A stretch of DNA of 10,258 nt, taken from positions 1 to 10,258 of the forward strand of contig CAMTOX010000040.1 in NCBI GenBank assembly GCA_947074225.1, written 5' to 3'. Made by a program: the position numbers and the translations under genes. This document shows, piece after piece, positions 1 to 6,300 of the stretch (positions within the stretch are counted from its first letter, which is position 1; every line of letters starts with the position of its first letter). The notes below the pieces were generated by a model. The model did no database searches, had not been told where the DNA came from, and saw only the letters and a list, made by a program, of their open reading frames with translations. Source of the DNA: an uncultured bacterium (GTDB lineage Bacteria; Bacteroidota; Bacteroidia; Bacteroidales; Paludibacteraceae).

Positions 1-54
1 GGCATACGAGATTTCTGAATGTGACTGGAGTTCAGCCGTGTGCTCTTCCGATCT
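1..54 (+). other. Illumina P7/TruSeq adapter contamination (artefact, not genomic)
   Basis: Bases 1-12 match the end of the Illumina P7 flow-cell primer (GGCATACGAGAT). Bases 13-20 (TTCTGAAT) are the 8-base index, which I recall as the reverse complement of TruSeq HT index D705 (ATTCAGAA). Bases 21-54 match the TruSeq index-read adapter that begins GTGACTGGAGTTCAG and ends GCTCTTCCGATCT, with one difference: C instead of A at base 36. The genomic insert begins at base 55. This is unremoved library adapter at a contig end. Translated, it gives the sequence VTGVQPCALPI, a variant of the VTGVQTCALPI string seen in contaminated protein entries. No biology should be read into it. Confidence 0.98.
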
Positions 55-1517
55 CCTACATTGCCTCAGTTACTTATGGAGCAGTTATAGTACCTATATT
101 ACAAGACTTCAATCCGAGCGATATAAAACATATCATCAACCATTCCGATTCAAAATTGTTAATAGTAAGTGATTACTTATGGGAAAATGTTGATGAAGAG
201 TCTTTAGACAATTTATATGGTGTTCTTTCGCTAAACGATTTTCGTTGTTTAAATCAGCGCGATGGTGAACAAATTCAGAAACACTGTAAACATTTAGAAA
301 AAAGCTTTAACGAGAAATATCCAGAAGGTTATGGTCCGGAACATGTGCTCTACCCAACAGTACCCAATTCAGAATTAGCTTGCATAAGTTATACTTCTGG
401 TACCACCGGATTTAGTAAGGGTGTAATGCTTCCAGGCAATGCGTTGGCCGGTAATATTAGCTTTGGTATTACCACCCGTTTATTAGAGAGAGGAAGTCGT
501 GCTTTAGCATTTTTACCTTTGGCTCATGCCTATGGTTGTGCTTTCGACTTCTTAACATCGTTCTGCGCTGGTTCGCACACTACTTATTTAGGTAAAGTGC
601 CATCTCCAAAAGTGCTTTTAAAAGCCTTTGAAGAGGTAAAACCTACCACTATCTTTACTGTACCTCTCATTATTGAGAAAATTTATCGTAAACAAATTCA
701 GCCACTTCTAAATAGCCGTTCTATGCGTTGGGCCATGAATGTTCCTATTATAGATGCTACAATATTAGGCACTATTCGCAAGAAACTTACGGCAGCTTTT
801 GGTGGCGAATTTAAGGAGGTTATTATTGGTGGCGCCCCATTAAACCCTGAAGTTGAAGCCTTTTTCCGCAAAATAGGATTTAAATTTACCATTGGTTATG
901 GCATGACTGAATGTGCTCCACTTATTAGCTATACACCTTGGGATGAGTTTAAACCTACATCGGTAGGTAAAGTACTGCCAACTATGGAAGTGAAAATAGT
1001 TAAACAGAACCCTAACGACGAAGTAGGCGAAATATGCGTACGCGGAGAGAATCTTATGGTGGGGTACTATAAGAACGAAGAAGCCACTACAGCAGTTCTT
1101 GATGAAGAGGGATGGTTACATACCGGAGATATGGGAACTGCCGATGAAGATGGTACCATATACATACGTGGACGCTATAAGAGTATGCTCTTAGGACCTT
1201 CGGGACAAAACATTTACCCTGAAGAGGTAGAGGCTAAACTTAATAATATGCCATTTATACTTGAAAGTTTAGTATTACAAAATACCGACCATAAATTGGT
1301 GGCATTTGTATACCCTGATTATGAAGCTGTTGACGAAGCAAAAATTGAGCAGAAAGATTTAGAGCTTATCATGAATGAAAACTGCAAGAATTTGAATAGC
1401 ATTGTGGCAAGTTACGAACAAATTACTGCCATAAAACTATATCCAAATGAGTTTGAGAAGACTCCGAAGAAGAGTATTAAAAGATATCTCTATGTAGATT
1501 TATTAAAACAACAATAA
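55..1517 (+). CDS. long-chain-fatty-acid--CoA ligase / AMP-binding synthetase, 5' truncated at contig edge
   Basis: This is an ANL-superfamily adenylating enzyme. It activates a carboxylic acid, most likely a long-chain fatty acid, with ATP to an acyl-adenylate and transfers it to CoA. The first wholly genomic codon is TAC at 57; everything before base 55 is adapter. Counting residues from the adapter GTG at 21, the P-loop YTSGTTGFSKG is at 124-134, the A5 motif GYGMTE at 292-297, GWLHTGD at 364-370, the hinge motif RGRYKSM at 383-389, GQNIYPEEVE at 395-404, and the C-terminal TPKKSIKRYLY at 481-491 holds the candidate catalytic lysine. All core motifs are therefore present. About 486 genuine residues remain, and by comparison with full-length FadD-like relatives (about 550-560 residues) some 70 N-terminal residues lie beyond the contig end. 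The family call is firm; chain-length specificity cannot be read from the sequence. A bidirectional terminator begins 23 nt after the stop. Confidence 0.93.
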
Positions 1518-1539
1518 ATACCTTTAGAATAACACAAAG

Positions 1540-1578
1540 AATAAGGGCCCTGAATTTAATAGATTCGGGGCCCTTATT
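1540..1578. terminator. bidirectional intrinsic terminator between convergent genes
   Basis: Arms 1540-1555 (AATAAGGGCCCTGAAT) and 1563-1578 (ATTCGGGGCCCTTATT) pair over 16 positions with a single G-U wobble, around a 7-nt loop (1556-1562). The stem has a GGGCCC core and is flanked by AATAA/TTATT, giving U-containing tails in both directions. It lies 23 nt after the ligase stop and about 50 nt after the stop of the TPR gene on the opposite strand, so it can serve both. Confidence 0.85.
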
Positions 1579-1629
1579 GCATAAATAGAAATGATATTTG
1601 TATAATCAACATTAGCTAAAGAAATAGAC

Positions 1630-2364
1630 TTACTTCTTTTTTGAACTCTCAAGAAGCTGAGGGTAGTAGGTATTACTTAGAAAGTGATGATTGGGTACAT
1701 CTTTAAGTATTTGTTGGCACAATGCTATTGCCTTCGTTAAATCGCCTGTTTTTTCATAACACATAGCTTGAGCTATACGTGCTTCAATCCAATTCCATTT
1801 GTACATGGGGTTATTTTCTTTAGCAAAGAGTGGTAAAGATTGTGTAAAATAGAGTTTTGCCTTCTCTTTATCGCCACCAGCAATAGAAGGCATGTAAAAA
1901 TAGACATTACCACGGTATGCCACTACCAAGGGATGTTCAGGTGCTAAAGCAAGTGCTTTCTCCATATAACTCATCGAACTTCTACCATAACTCATGGCCT
2001 TCCACTTATTAAAAGTAATTTCATAAACAGAGAGTGATGATCGGTAAAGTTGAATAAGCTCCGGCCGATATTGTTGTTTCTCTAAAGCATCTAAATAGGT
2101 ATACATATGGTTCATGACTCTACGTGCCTCCTCTTTATCTTGTTTACCTAAACAGGCAGCAATATATCCGTACATATAATGAACCGTTTCCATTTTTTGA
2201 GCATTAGTAAGATGAGATTGTTTAATAGCATTATCTATGGGCGCTTTCCACTCAATAATAGCGTTATTTAGGTAGTTTTGATACATACTATCGTGATTAA
2301 AGAGTTGCGCCTGAATGGAGAAACAAAGAAAGAAGGTTATGATAAAAAGAAGTGCTTTTTTCAT
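1630..2364 (-). CDS. secreted tetratricopeptide-repeat-like protein
   Basis: A 244-residue protein with a clear Sec signal peptide: MKK, a hydrophobic stretch at 4-17, then SIQA with predicted cleavage after Ala19. The mature part is helical and repeat-like. Residues about 129-180 and 190-228 read as TPR units, for example MEKALALAPEHP at 134-145, GGDKEKAKLYF at 163-173, and EKTGDLTKAIALCQQIL at 204-220, whose KAI..CQQIL pattern fits the second helix of a TPR. The segment with GGD followed by KAK..F resembles the TPR architecture of periplasmic TatT-like proteins, but that is only a resemblance. It probably acts in the periplasm or at the cell surface as a protein-interaction scaffold; the partner is unknown. 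It starts at an ATG directly before the signal peptide. It lies downstream of mscS in the same direction, separated from it by a strong terminator and carrying its own probable -7 box, so it is probably transcribed alone. Confidence 0.82.
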   Translation of the reverse strand: MKKALLFIITFFLCFSIQAQLFNHDSMYQNYLNNAIIEWKAPIDNAIKQSHLTNAQKMETVHYMYGYIAACLGKQDKEEARRVMNHMYTYLDALEKQQYRPELIQLYRSSLSVYEITFNKWKAMSYGRSSMSYMEKALALAPEHPLVVAYRGNVYFYMPSIAGGDKEKAKLYFTQSLPLFAKENNPMYKWNWIEARIAQAMCYEKTGDLTKAIALCQQILKDVPNHHFLSNTYYPQLLESSKKK

Positions 2365-2398
2365 ATGATTGAAAATTTTAAGTGTGAATTTTACATGG

Positions 2399-2406
2399 CA
2401 AAGATA
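2399..2406 (-). promoter_or_regulatory. candidate -7 box for the TPR gene
   Basis: On the minus strand this reads TATCTTTG, an exact match to the Bacteroidota -7 consensus TAnnTTTG. It would put the transcription start near 2391, about 27 nt before the ATG at 2364. No good TTTG is seen 19-21 bp upstream, because that position is taken by the mscS terminator stem. The -33 half is therefore unsupported. Confidence 0.45.
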
Positions 2407-2442
2407 ACAAAAAAGGAGTTCTAAGAACTCCTTTTTTGTTAT
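2404..2442 (-). terminator. intrinsic terminator of mscS
   Basis: A perfect 18-bp inverted repeat (2404-2421 and 2425-2442) with a 3-nt loop. On the minus strand the RNA has GGAGUUC, loop UUA, GAACUCC and then UUUUUUGUU, a textbook intrinsic terminator. The mscS stop codon (2439-2441) lies inside the upstream arm, and the other end of the stem overlaps the -7 box of the TPR gene. Confidence 0.9.
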
Positions 2443-3275
2443 TTGCCTTGATGTACTGTAAGTTGTGGGAAGGGAAAACCGATGCCCACTTCATTAAATG
2501 TTTTATATACTTTCTCTTTGAAATCAAAGCTCACAGGCCAATAATCATCCAGAGAGGTCCATACACGTACAGTAATATCTACACTACTATCGGCCAATTG
2601 TCCTAATCCGATAAAATGTTCTGGATCTTTAAGAATACGACTATCTTCGGCAATAAGTTTTTCTATCACTTGCTTTACTTTAGCATAATCGGTACCATAT
2701 TCAACACCAAAAGAAAGATCTACACGACGTACTTTCTGATGACTATAGTTAATTAACACACCATTGGTAATTGAAGCATTGGGAATAAAGACTACTTTAT
2801 TGTCTACTGTTGTAAGAATAGTATTAATAATCTGAATCTCTTTAACAATACCCATATAGTTTTGTGTTTCAACAAAGTCGCCAACTCGGTAAGGTTTAAA
2901 CACCAAAATCATGATACCGCCAGCAAAATTCTGCAAACTGCCACTCATTGCCATACCAATACCAACACCTGCCGATGCTATTAAAGCAGCAAAAGAGGTA
3001 GTTTGAATACCCAGAGTGCCAACAACCACTATAAAAAGTAAAATTAGCAATACCACATTTACGATACTACCAAAGAAAGAACGTACAGCAGGGTCTACAT
3101 TACGACGTTCCATGAACTTGCCAAGCATGCGGTTTACAAAGCGTATTAACCAACGCCCCACATAAAAAATTAGAACTGCTAAAATAATATTCTTACCTAG
3201 TTCTAAACCAAATGTAGTTAACTTCTCAATGATTAATTCAAAATCTTGATTCTCTAAATTTTCTAATTGCTCCAT
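2439..3275 (-). CDS. mscS: small-conductance mechanosensitive channel (MscS family)
   Basis: An inner-membrane channel that opens under membrane tension to release solutes during osmotic downshock. From the ATG at 3275 the protein has 278 residues, close to E. coli MscS (286). Three transmembrane helices fit at about 28-46, 68-90 and 94-124. The third is the pore helix, with the alternating small-residue pattern ASAGVGIGMAMSGSL followed by QNFAGGIMIL. The beta domain follows (FKPYRVGDFVE, then a VFIPNASITN stretch), then the mixed alpha/beta domain, and the C-terminus contains FPFPQLTVH, typical of the family. An in-frame TTG at 3299 would add eight residues, but that codon is part of the -7 promoter box, so it cannot lie within an mRNA made from that promoter; ATG 3275 is the better start. 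The gene is probably transcribed alone. The upstream nhaC has no evident terminator, so some read-through is possible. Confidence 0.95.
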   Translation of the reverse strand: MEQLENLENQDFELIIEKLTTFGLELGKNIILAVLIFYVGRWLIRFVNRMLGKFMERRNVDPAVRSFFGSIVNVVLLILLFIVVVGTLGIQTTSFAALIASAGVGIGMAMSGSLQNFAGGIMILVFKPYRVGDFVETQNYMGIVKEIQIINTILTTVDNKVVFIPNASITNGVLINYSHQKVRRVDLSFGVEYGTDYAKVKQVIEKLIAEDSRILKDPEHFIGLGQLADSSVDITVRVWTSLDDYWPVSFDFKEKVYKTFNEVGIGFPFPQLTVHQGK

Positions 3276-3296
3276 AATAATTAATTGTTTATGATG

Positions 3297-3328
3297 CAAA
3301 AATACAAAAAAAATGAATATATTTCAAA
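3297..3328 (-). promoter_or_regulatory. Bacteroidota-type promoter of mscS
   Basis: The minus strand carries TTTG (complement of 3325-3328), a 20-bp spacer, then TATTTTTG (complement of 3297-3304). This matches the primary sigma factor consensus of Bacteroidota (TTTG, 19-21 bp, TAnnTTTG) exactly. Transcription would start near 3289, leaving a leader of about 15 nt before the ATG at 3275. Confidence 0.8.
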
Positions 3329-3486
3329 TTTATAATCATCTAAAACTAGCAATAAAGAAGTAAGTCATTACTCTTATAATCTGGAAATAACATAGCATTA
3401 AAAGAGCAACTAAAATTGAATAGGTTAAACTAGCGTTTTAAGTGCAGAGTGAGCAACACTGAATTACGTAACATCATTTCTGTTAG

Positions 3487-4971
3487 CTATAGTTCAACTA
3501 TTTGCTCCTCTACAGTAGGTTCTTTCACCGGAATACGCCAAATCTTATACCCTATTCTTGCAATTAAAATAGTGGTAAAAGGAGAGAGATAGTTGACTAT
3601 ACAGTACGGTAGGAACGTTAATGTTGGAACATTAAGAACAGCACTCTGAGTCATACTACAGGAGTTCCATGGTATGAGCACTGAAGTAACAGTGATACTA
3701 TCTTCTAATGTACGGCTTAACAAACGAGGTTCAAAGCCCTCTTTTCGATATAACTCCTTAAACATATCGCCAGTTAAAAGTATGGAGACATACTGGTCTG
3801 AGGTTGTAATATTCATTAATATCCCCCCTGCGGTGGTTGTTGCTACAAGCGAAGTTCGTCCTGTAACAAGTTTCATCAATGCTAGAGTAATGCTATCGAG
3901 CATTTTAAAGGCACTCATGGCAGCTCCAAAAGCCAATGCACATATAATTAGCCAGATGGTATTGAGCATCCCCGACATACCTCTTGTAGCTACTAGCTCT
4001 TGTAGCTGTTCAGTAGGCATAGCTAAAGAGGTGGTACCAAAAAGCATCTGTATTAATCCTTTCAACCCTACCATGTTATTACTACCACCTAATGAAGAGC
4101 CAATCTCTTTGAAAAGTTCGGGTTGAAAAATAGCACCAAATATTGTAGCTGCAACAATAGATACCGTGAGAATTATGAGCGAAGGTAAACGCTTTGCTAT
4201 TAATATGGCTGTAATTAATGGTACAATTAATAACCATGGAGTGATGTTGAAACGAGATGCCAGAGCAGTTTTAAACTCTTGCAACTCTACCACTCCCTGA
4301 TGCGAACCAGCAAAACCTACCACAGTATAGACTATTAAAGCAATAATGAAGGTTGGAATTGTGGTAATCATCAGATATCGGATATGAGTGAAAATTGGTG
4401 TTCCGGTAACAGAGGCTGCCATAACGGTAGTGTCTGAGAGTGGCGATATTTTATCGCCAAAATAGGCACCAGAAATAATAGCTCCAGCAATCCATCCGTT
4501 GCTAAAACCATGTACCTGCCCTATTCCCATAAGTGCTAAACCAATAGTGGCAATAGTAGTCCATGAGCTACCTGTAGTAATAGATACCACAGCACAAATT
4601 ATACACGAGGCTAAAAGAAATAGTGCTGGGTGAAGTAACTCTACTCCATAGTAAATTAAAGTTGGTACAACACCACTCACCATCCAAGAACCCGATAACG
4701 CCCCAATTAATAGAAGCATTAAGAGAGGGACTGCGGTATTCTTAAGTTGTTTGACAAAATCTATTTCAAAATCGGTAAAGGTGCCAGTTTTTAAGATTAA
4801 TCCTAAAACACAACACACTATTGCTGCCAAAAGAATAGCTATCTGTCCGGCACCATCTAAAATATCGCCATCAAAAAGAAATACCATCAGAGCTATCAAG
4901 CCTAATAGTAGTAGTAATGGTATTAATGCAACAATTAAATGAGGTAACTTTATATTTATTTCTTTATTCAT
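3487..4971 (-). CDS. nhaC: NhaC-family Na+/H+ antiporter
   Basis: A 494-residue, strongly hydrophobic inner-membrane transporter of the NhaC family, which exchanges Na+ for H+; some members instead couple organic acids such as malate or lactate. Numbered from the ATG at 4971, the family signature TTGSSWTT is at 132-139 and GAYFGDKISPLSDTT at 168-182. The C-terminal half has TTSDQY at 389-394 and LIPWNSC at 432-438, consistent with the inverted-repeat fold. About 11-12 membrane spans are visible, starting around residue 10. Length is normal for the family. A TTG two codons upstream (4977) could also be read, but ATG is preferred. The gene stands alone: 523 bp separate it from mazG upstream, and mscS downstream has its own promoter. 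No clear terminator follows. Its job is probably sodium and pH homeostasis; the exact substrate is not provable from sequence. Confidence 0.92.
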   Translation of the reverse strand: MNKEINIKLPHLIVALIPLLLLLGLIALMVFLFDGDILDGAGQIAILLAAIVCCVLGLILKTGTFTDFEIDFVKQLKNTAVPLLMLLLIGALSGSWMVSGVVPTLIYYGVELLHPALFLLASCIICAVVSITTGSSWTTIATIGLALMGIGQVHGFSNGWIAGAIISGAYFGDKISPLSDTTVMAASVTGTPIFTHIRYLMITTIPTFIIALIVYTVVGFAGSHQGVVELQEFKTALASRFNITPWLLIVPLITAILIAKRLPSLIILTVSIVAATIFGAIFQPELFKEIGSSLGGSNNMVGLKGLIQMLFGTTSLAMPTEQLQELVATRGMSGMLNTIWLIICALAFGAAMSAFKMLDSITLALMKLVTGRTSLVATTTAGGILMNITTSDQYVSILLTGDMFKELYRKEGFEPRLLSRTLEDSITVTSVLIPWNSCSMTQSAVLNVPTLTFLPYCIVNYLSPFTTILIARIGYKIWRIPVKEPTVEEQIVEL

Positions 4972-4985
4972 CTTCAATCTTTAAT

Positions 4986-5033
4986 AGTATTATTTGTAAG
5001 CAGATTTTCTAAACAGAAAAGGAATATAATACT
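4986..5033 (-). repeat. inverted repeat in the nhaC 5' leader
   Basis: The outer arms AGTATTAT (4986-4993) and ATAATACT (5026-5033) are perfect complements. An inner pair, TTTTCT (5005-5010) and AGAAAA (5015-5020), closes a 4-nt loop. The interior is asymmetric (11 nt against 5 nt). It begins 14 nt before the nhaC ATG. It could be an mRNA leader hairpin or an operator; AT-rich repeats of this size also arise by chance. Confidence 0.35.
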
Positions 5034-5432
5034 GTTCAACAGAATCCACTGTTAATGTGTATAGGATAGGAATTATGGAATACCATATTTAATTTGACAT
5101 TGATAAAAAGAGCTTATTCTTTAGTTAGAAACAGTGCTTTATAATTGAATTAGAGAGTAAGAGATATTAACCTATAGAGGTTAGATTCAACATCTAATCA
5201 ACATGAAAGTCTGACAAATAAAAATTATGCCTAAAGAAGAAGTAGACCAATGTATAGACCTTAAATATTAAACCCTTAATGCTACATATTATTAGATAAA
5301 AGAGCTGTAGATTTCATAGTTAACAATCTCTACTTCTCTAAATAAAAGAATAATTACCAGACAAATAATCTATAAATATTGCAGGTAATCTATTCAAGTA
5401 TAGCAAAAAACATACTAAAATGGTTACAAAAA

Positions 5433-5469
5433 AACACACCATTGAAATGTTGAATTTCAATGGTGTGTT
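5433..5469 (-). terminator. intrinsic terminator of the cysS-lipoprotein-mazG operon
   Basis: Perfect 16-bp arms (5433-5448 and 5454-5469) around a 5-nt loop (5449-5453). On the minus strand the stem is AACACACCATTGAAAT with its complement, and the complementary arm runs straight into a run of seven T before GTAACC. It lies about 30 nt after the mazG stop at 5501. Confidence 0.9.
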
Positions 5470-5500
5470 ATTAGTATAAGGTTATATTAAAAAGTAGCTG

Positions 5501-6298
5501 TTATAGCCCTTTTGCTTTTGCTTCGTTCCAGAAAGCGTCCATATCTTCCAGGCTCATTTGTCTCAGGTCTTTGCCTTGCTTAATAGTTTTATCTTCAAGA
5601 TAGTTAAATCGTCGAATAAATTTAGCATTGGTACGCTCTAATGCATTTTCAGGATTAATATTATAAAGTCTTCCAACATTGATAATACTAAAAAGAAGAT
5701 CGCCATATTCAGCTTCCATCTTGTCTTGGTCCATATGTTCTATTTCGTCTTGAAATTCTCTTAACTCTTCCAAAACTTTATCCCATACTTGGTTGCGTTC
5801 TTCCCAATCAAATCCCACACTACGTGCTTTATCTTGAATACGATGTGCTTTAATAAGTGCGGGTAATGCTTGTGGCACTCCCGATAAAACACTTGTATTA
5901 CCATCTTTCTCTTTAAGTTTTAACTGTTCCCAGTTCTCTATCACAGTCTTGGAGTCGTCGGCTTTGACCTCACCATAGATATGTGGATGTCGGTATATCA
6001 GTTTATCGCATAAGGCATCGCAAACATCTTTAATATCAAAACTACCCTCTTCGGATCCTATACGTGCATAGAAGACAACGTGTAACAAAACATCGCCAAG
6101 TTCTTTTTTTATTCCCATGTTATCGGTTTTAGCAATAGCATCGGCTAATTCATATACCTCTTCAATGGTATTGCAACGTAAAGATTCAAAAGTTTGTTTA
6201 CGATCCCAAGGGCACTTCTCGCGCAACTCTGTCATAATAGTCAGCAAACGATCAAAAGCTGCCAACTGTTCTTCTCTACTATGCTCAATATATTTCAT
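5501..6298 (-). CDS. mazG: nucleoside triphosphate pyrophosphohydrolase MazG
   Basis: A cytoplasmic all-alpha NTP pyrophosphatase that hydrolyses (d)NTPs to the monophosphate and pyrophosphate, removing non-canonical nucleotides; in E. coli it also lowers ppGpp during starvation. The 265 residues match the usual two-domain form. The N-terminal domain has CPWDRKQTFESL (29-40), then EEVYE (46-50) and ELGD (66-69), the EExxE...ExxD metal-binding motif. The C-terminal domain has EELRE (177-181) and EYGD (197-200), preceded by KAHRIQDKARSVGFDW (150-165). Both metal motifs are intact. The ATG at 6298 comes only 2 nt after the TAG of the lipoprotein gene, which implies co-transcription and probably translational coupling. 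It is the last gene of the operon, followed by a strong terminator. This is the housekeeping MazG and not a toxin-antitoxin partner; no mazEF genes are nearby. Confidence 0.96.
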   Translation of the reverse strand: MKYIEHSREEQLAAFDRLLTIMTELREKCPWDRKQTFESLRCNTIEEVYELADAIAKTDNMGIKKELGDVLLHVVFYARIGSEEGSFDIKDVCDALCDKLIYRHPHIYGEVKADDSKTVIENWEQLKLKEKDGNTSVLSGVPQALPALIKAHRIQDKARSVGFDWEERNQVWDKVLEELREFQDEIEHMDQDKMEAEYGDLLFSIINVGRLYNINPENALERTNAKFIRRFNYLEDKTIKQGKDLRQMSLEDMDAFWNEAKAKGL

Positions 6299-6300
6299 AT

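Larger units (their letters stand above)
4978..5500. other. 523-bp AT-rich intergenic stretch without a recognisable gene
   Basis: It lies between the nhaC start and the mazG stop, both on the minus strand. Contents: the nhaC leader with an inverted repeat (4986-5033); a short hairpin (5179-5186/5192-5199, TTAGAT..ATCTAA core) of unclear meaning; and the terminator of the cysS-mazG operon (5433-5469). All reading frames I checked are interrupted by frequent stops; the longest with an ATG that I noticed is 14 codons (5227-5271, +). I see no tRNA, insertion sequence or gene remnant. The promoter of nhaC should lie here, but I found no exact match to TTTG-N20-TAnnTTTG. Confidence 0.7.

Noticed and set aside
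1..60. Novel N-terminal peptide or promoter at the left edge
   Set aside because: The bases are explained completely by the Illumina adapter and index.
698..892. Open frame of 64 codons on the minus strand
   Set aside because: Lies wholly antisense to the conserved core of the acyl-CoA ligase; no signature of its own.
3351..3375. Weak hairpin (AGTAA/TTACT) after nhaC as a possible terminator
   Set aside because: Only five contiguous AT-rich pairs plus a bulged extension, and more than 100 nt after the stop; too weak beside the other three terminators.
3674..4126. Open frame of 150 codons on the plus strand
   Set aside because: Antisense to nhaC, whose protein sequence is conserved here; the product is Ser/Val-rich with no recognisable domain, as expected from the complement of a membrane protein gene.
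4751..4942. Open frame of 63 codons on the plus strand
   Set aside because: Antisense to the N-terminal membrane helices of nhaC; low-complexity product.
5227..5271. 14-codon frame MPKEEVDQCIDLKY in the long intergenic stretch
   Set aside because: Too short, no ribosome-binding or promoter support, and no neighbour that suggests a leader peptide role.
5501..6298. MazG as part of a toxin-antitoxin or phage-defence module
   Set aside because: It is the full two-domain housekeeping form in an operon with cysS; no toxin, nuclease or phage gene is nearby.
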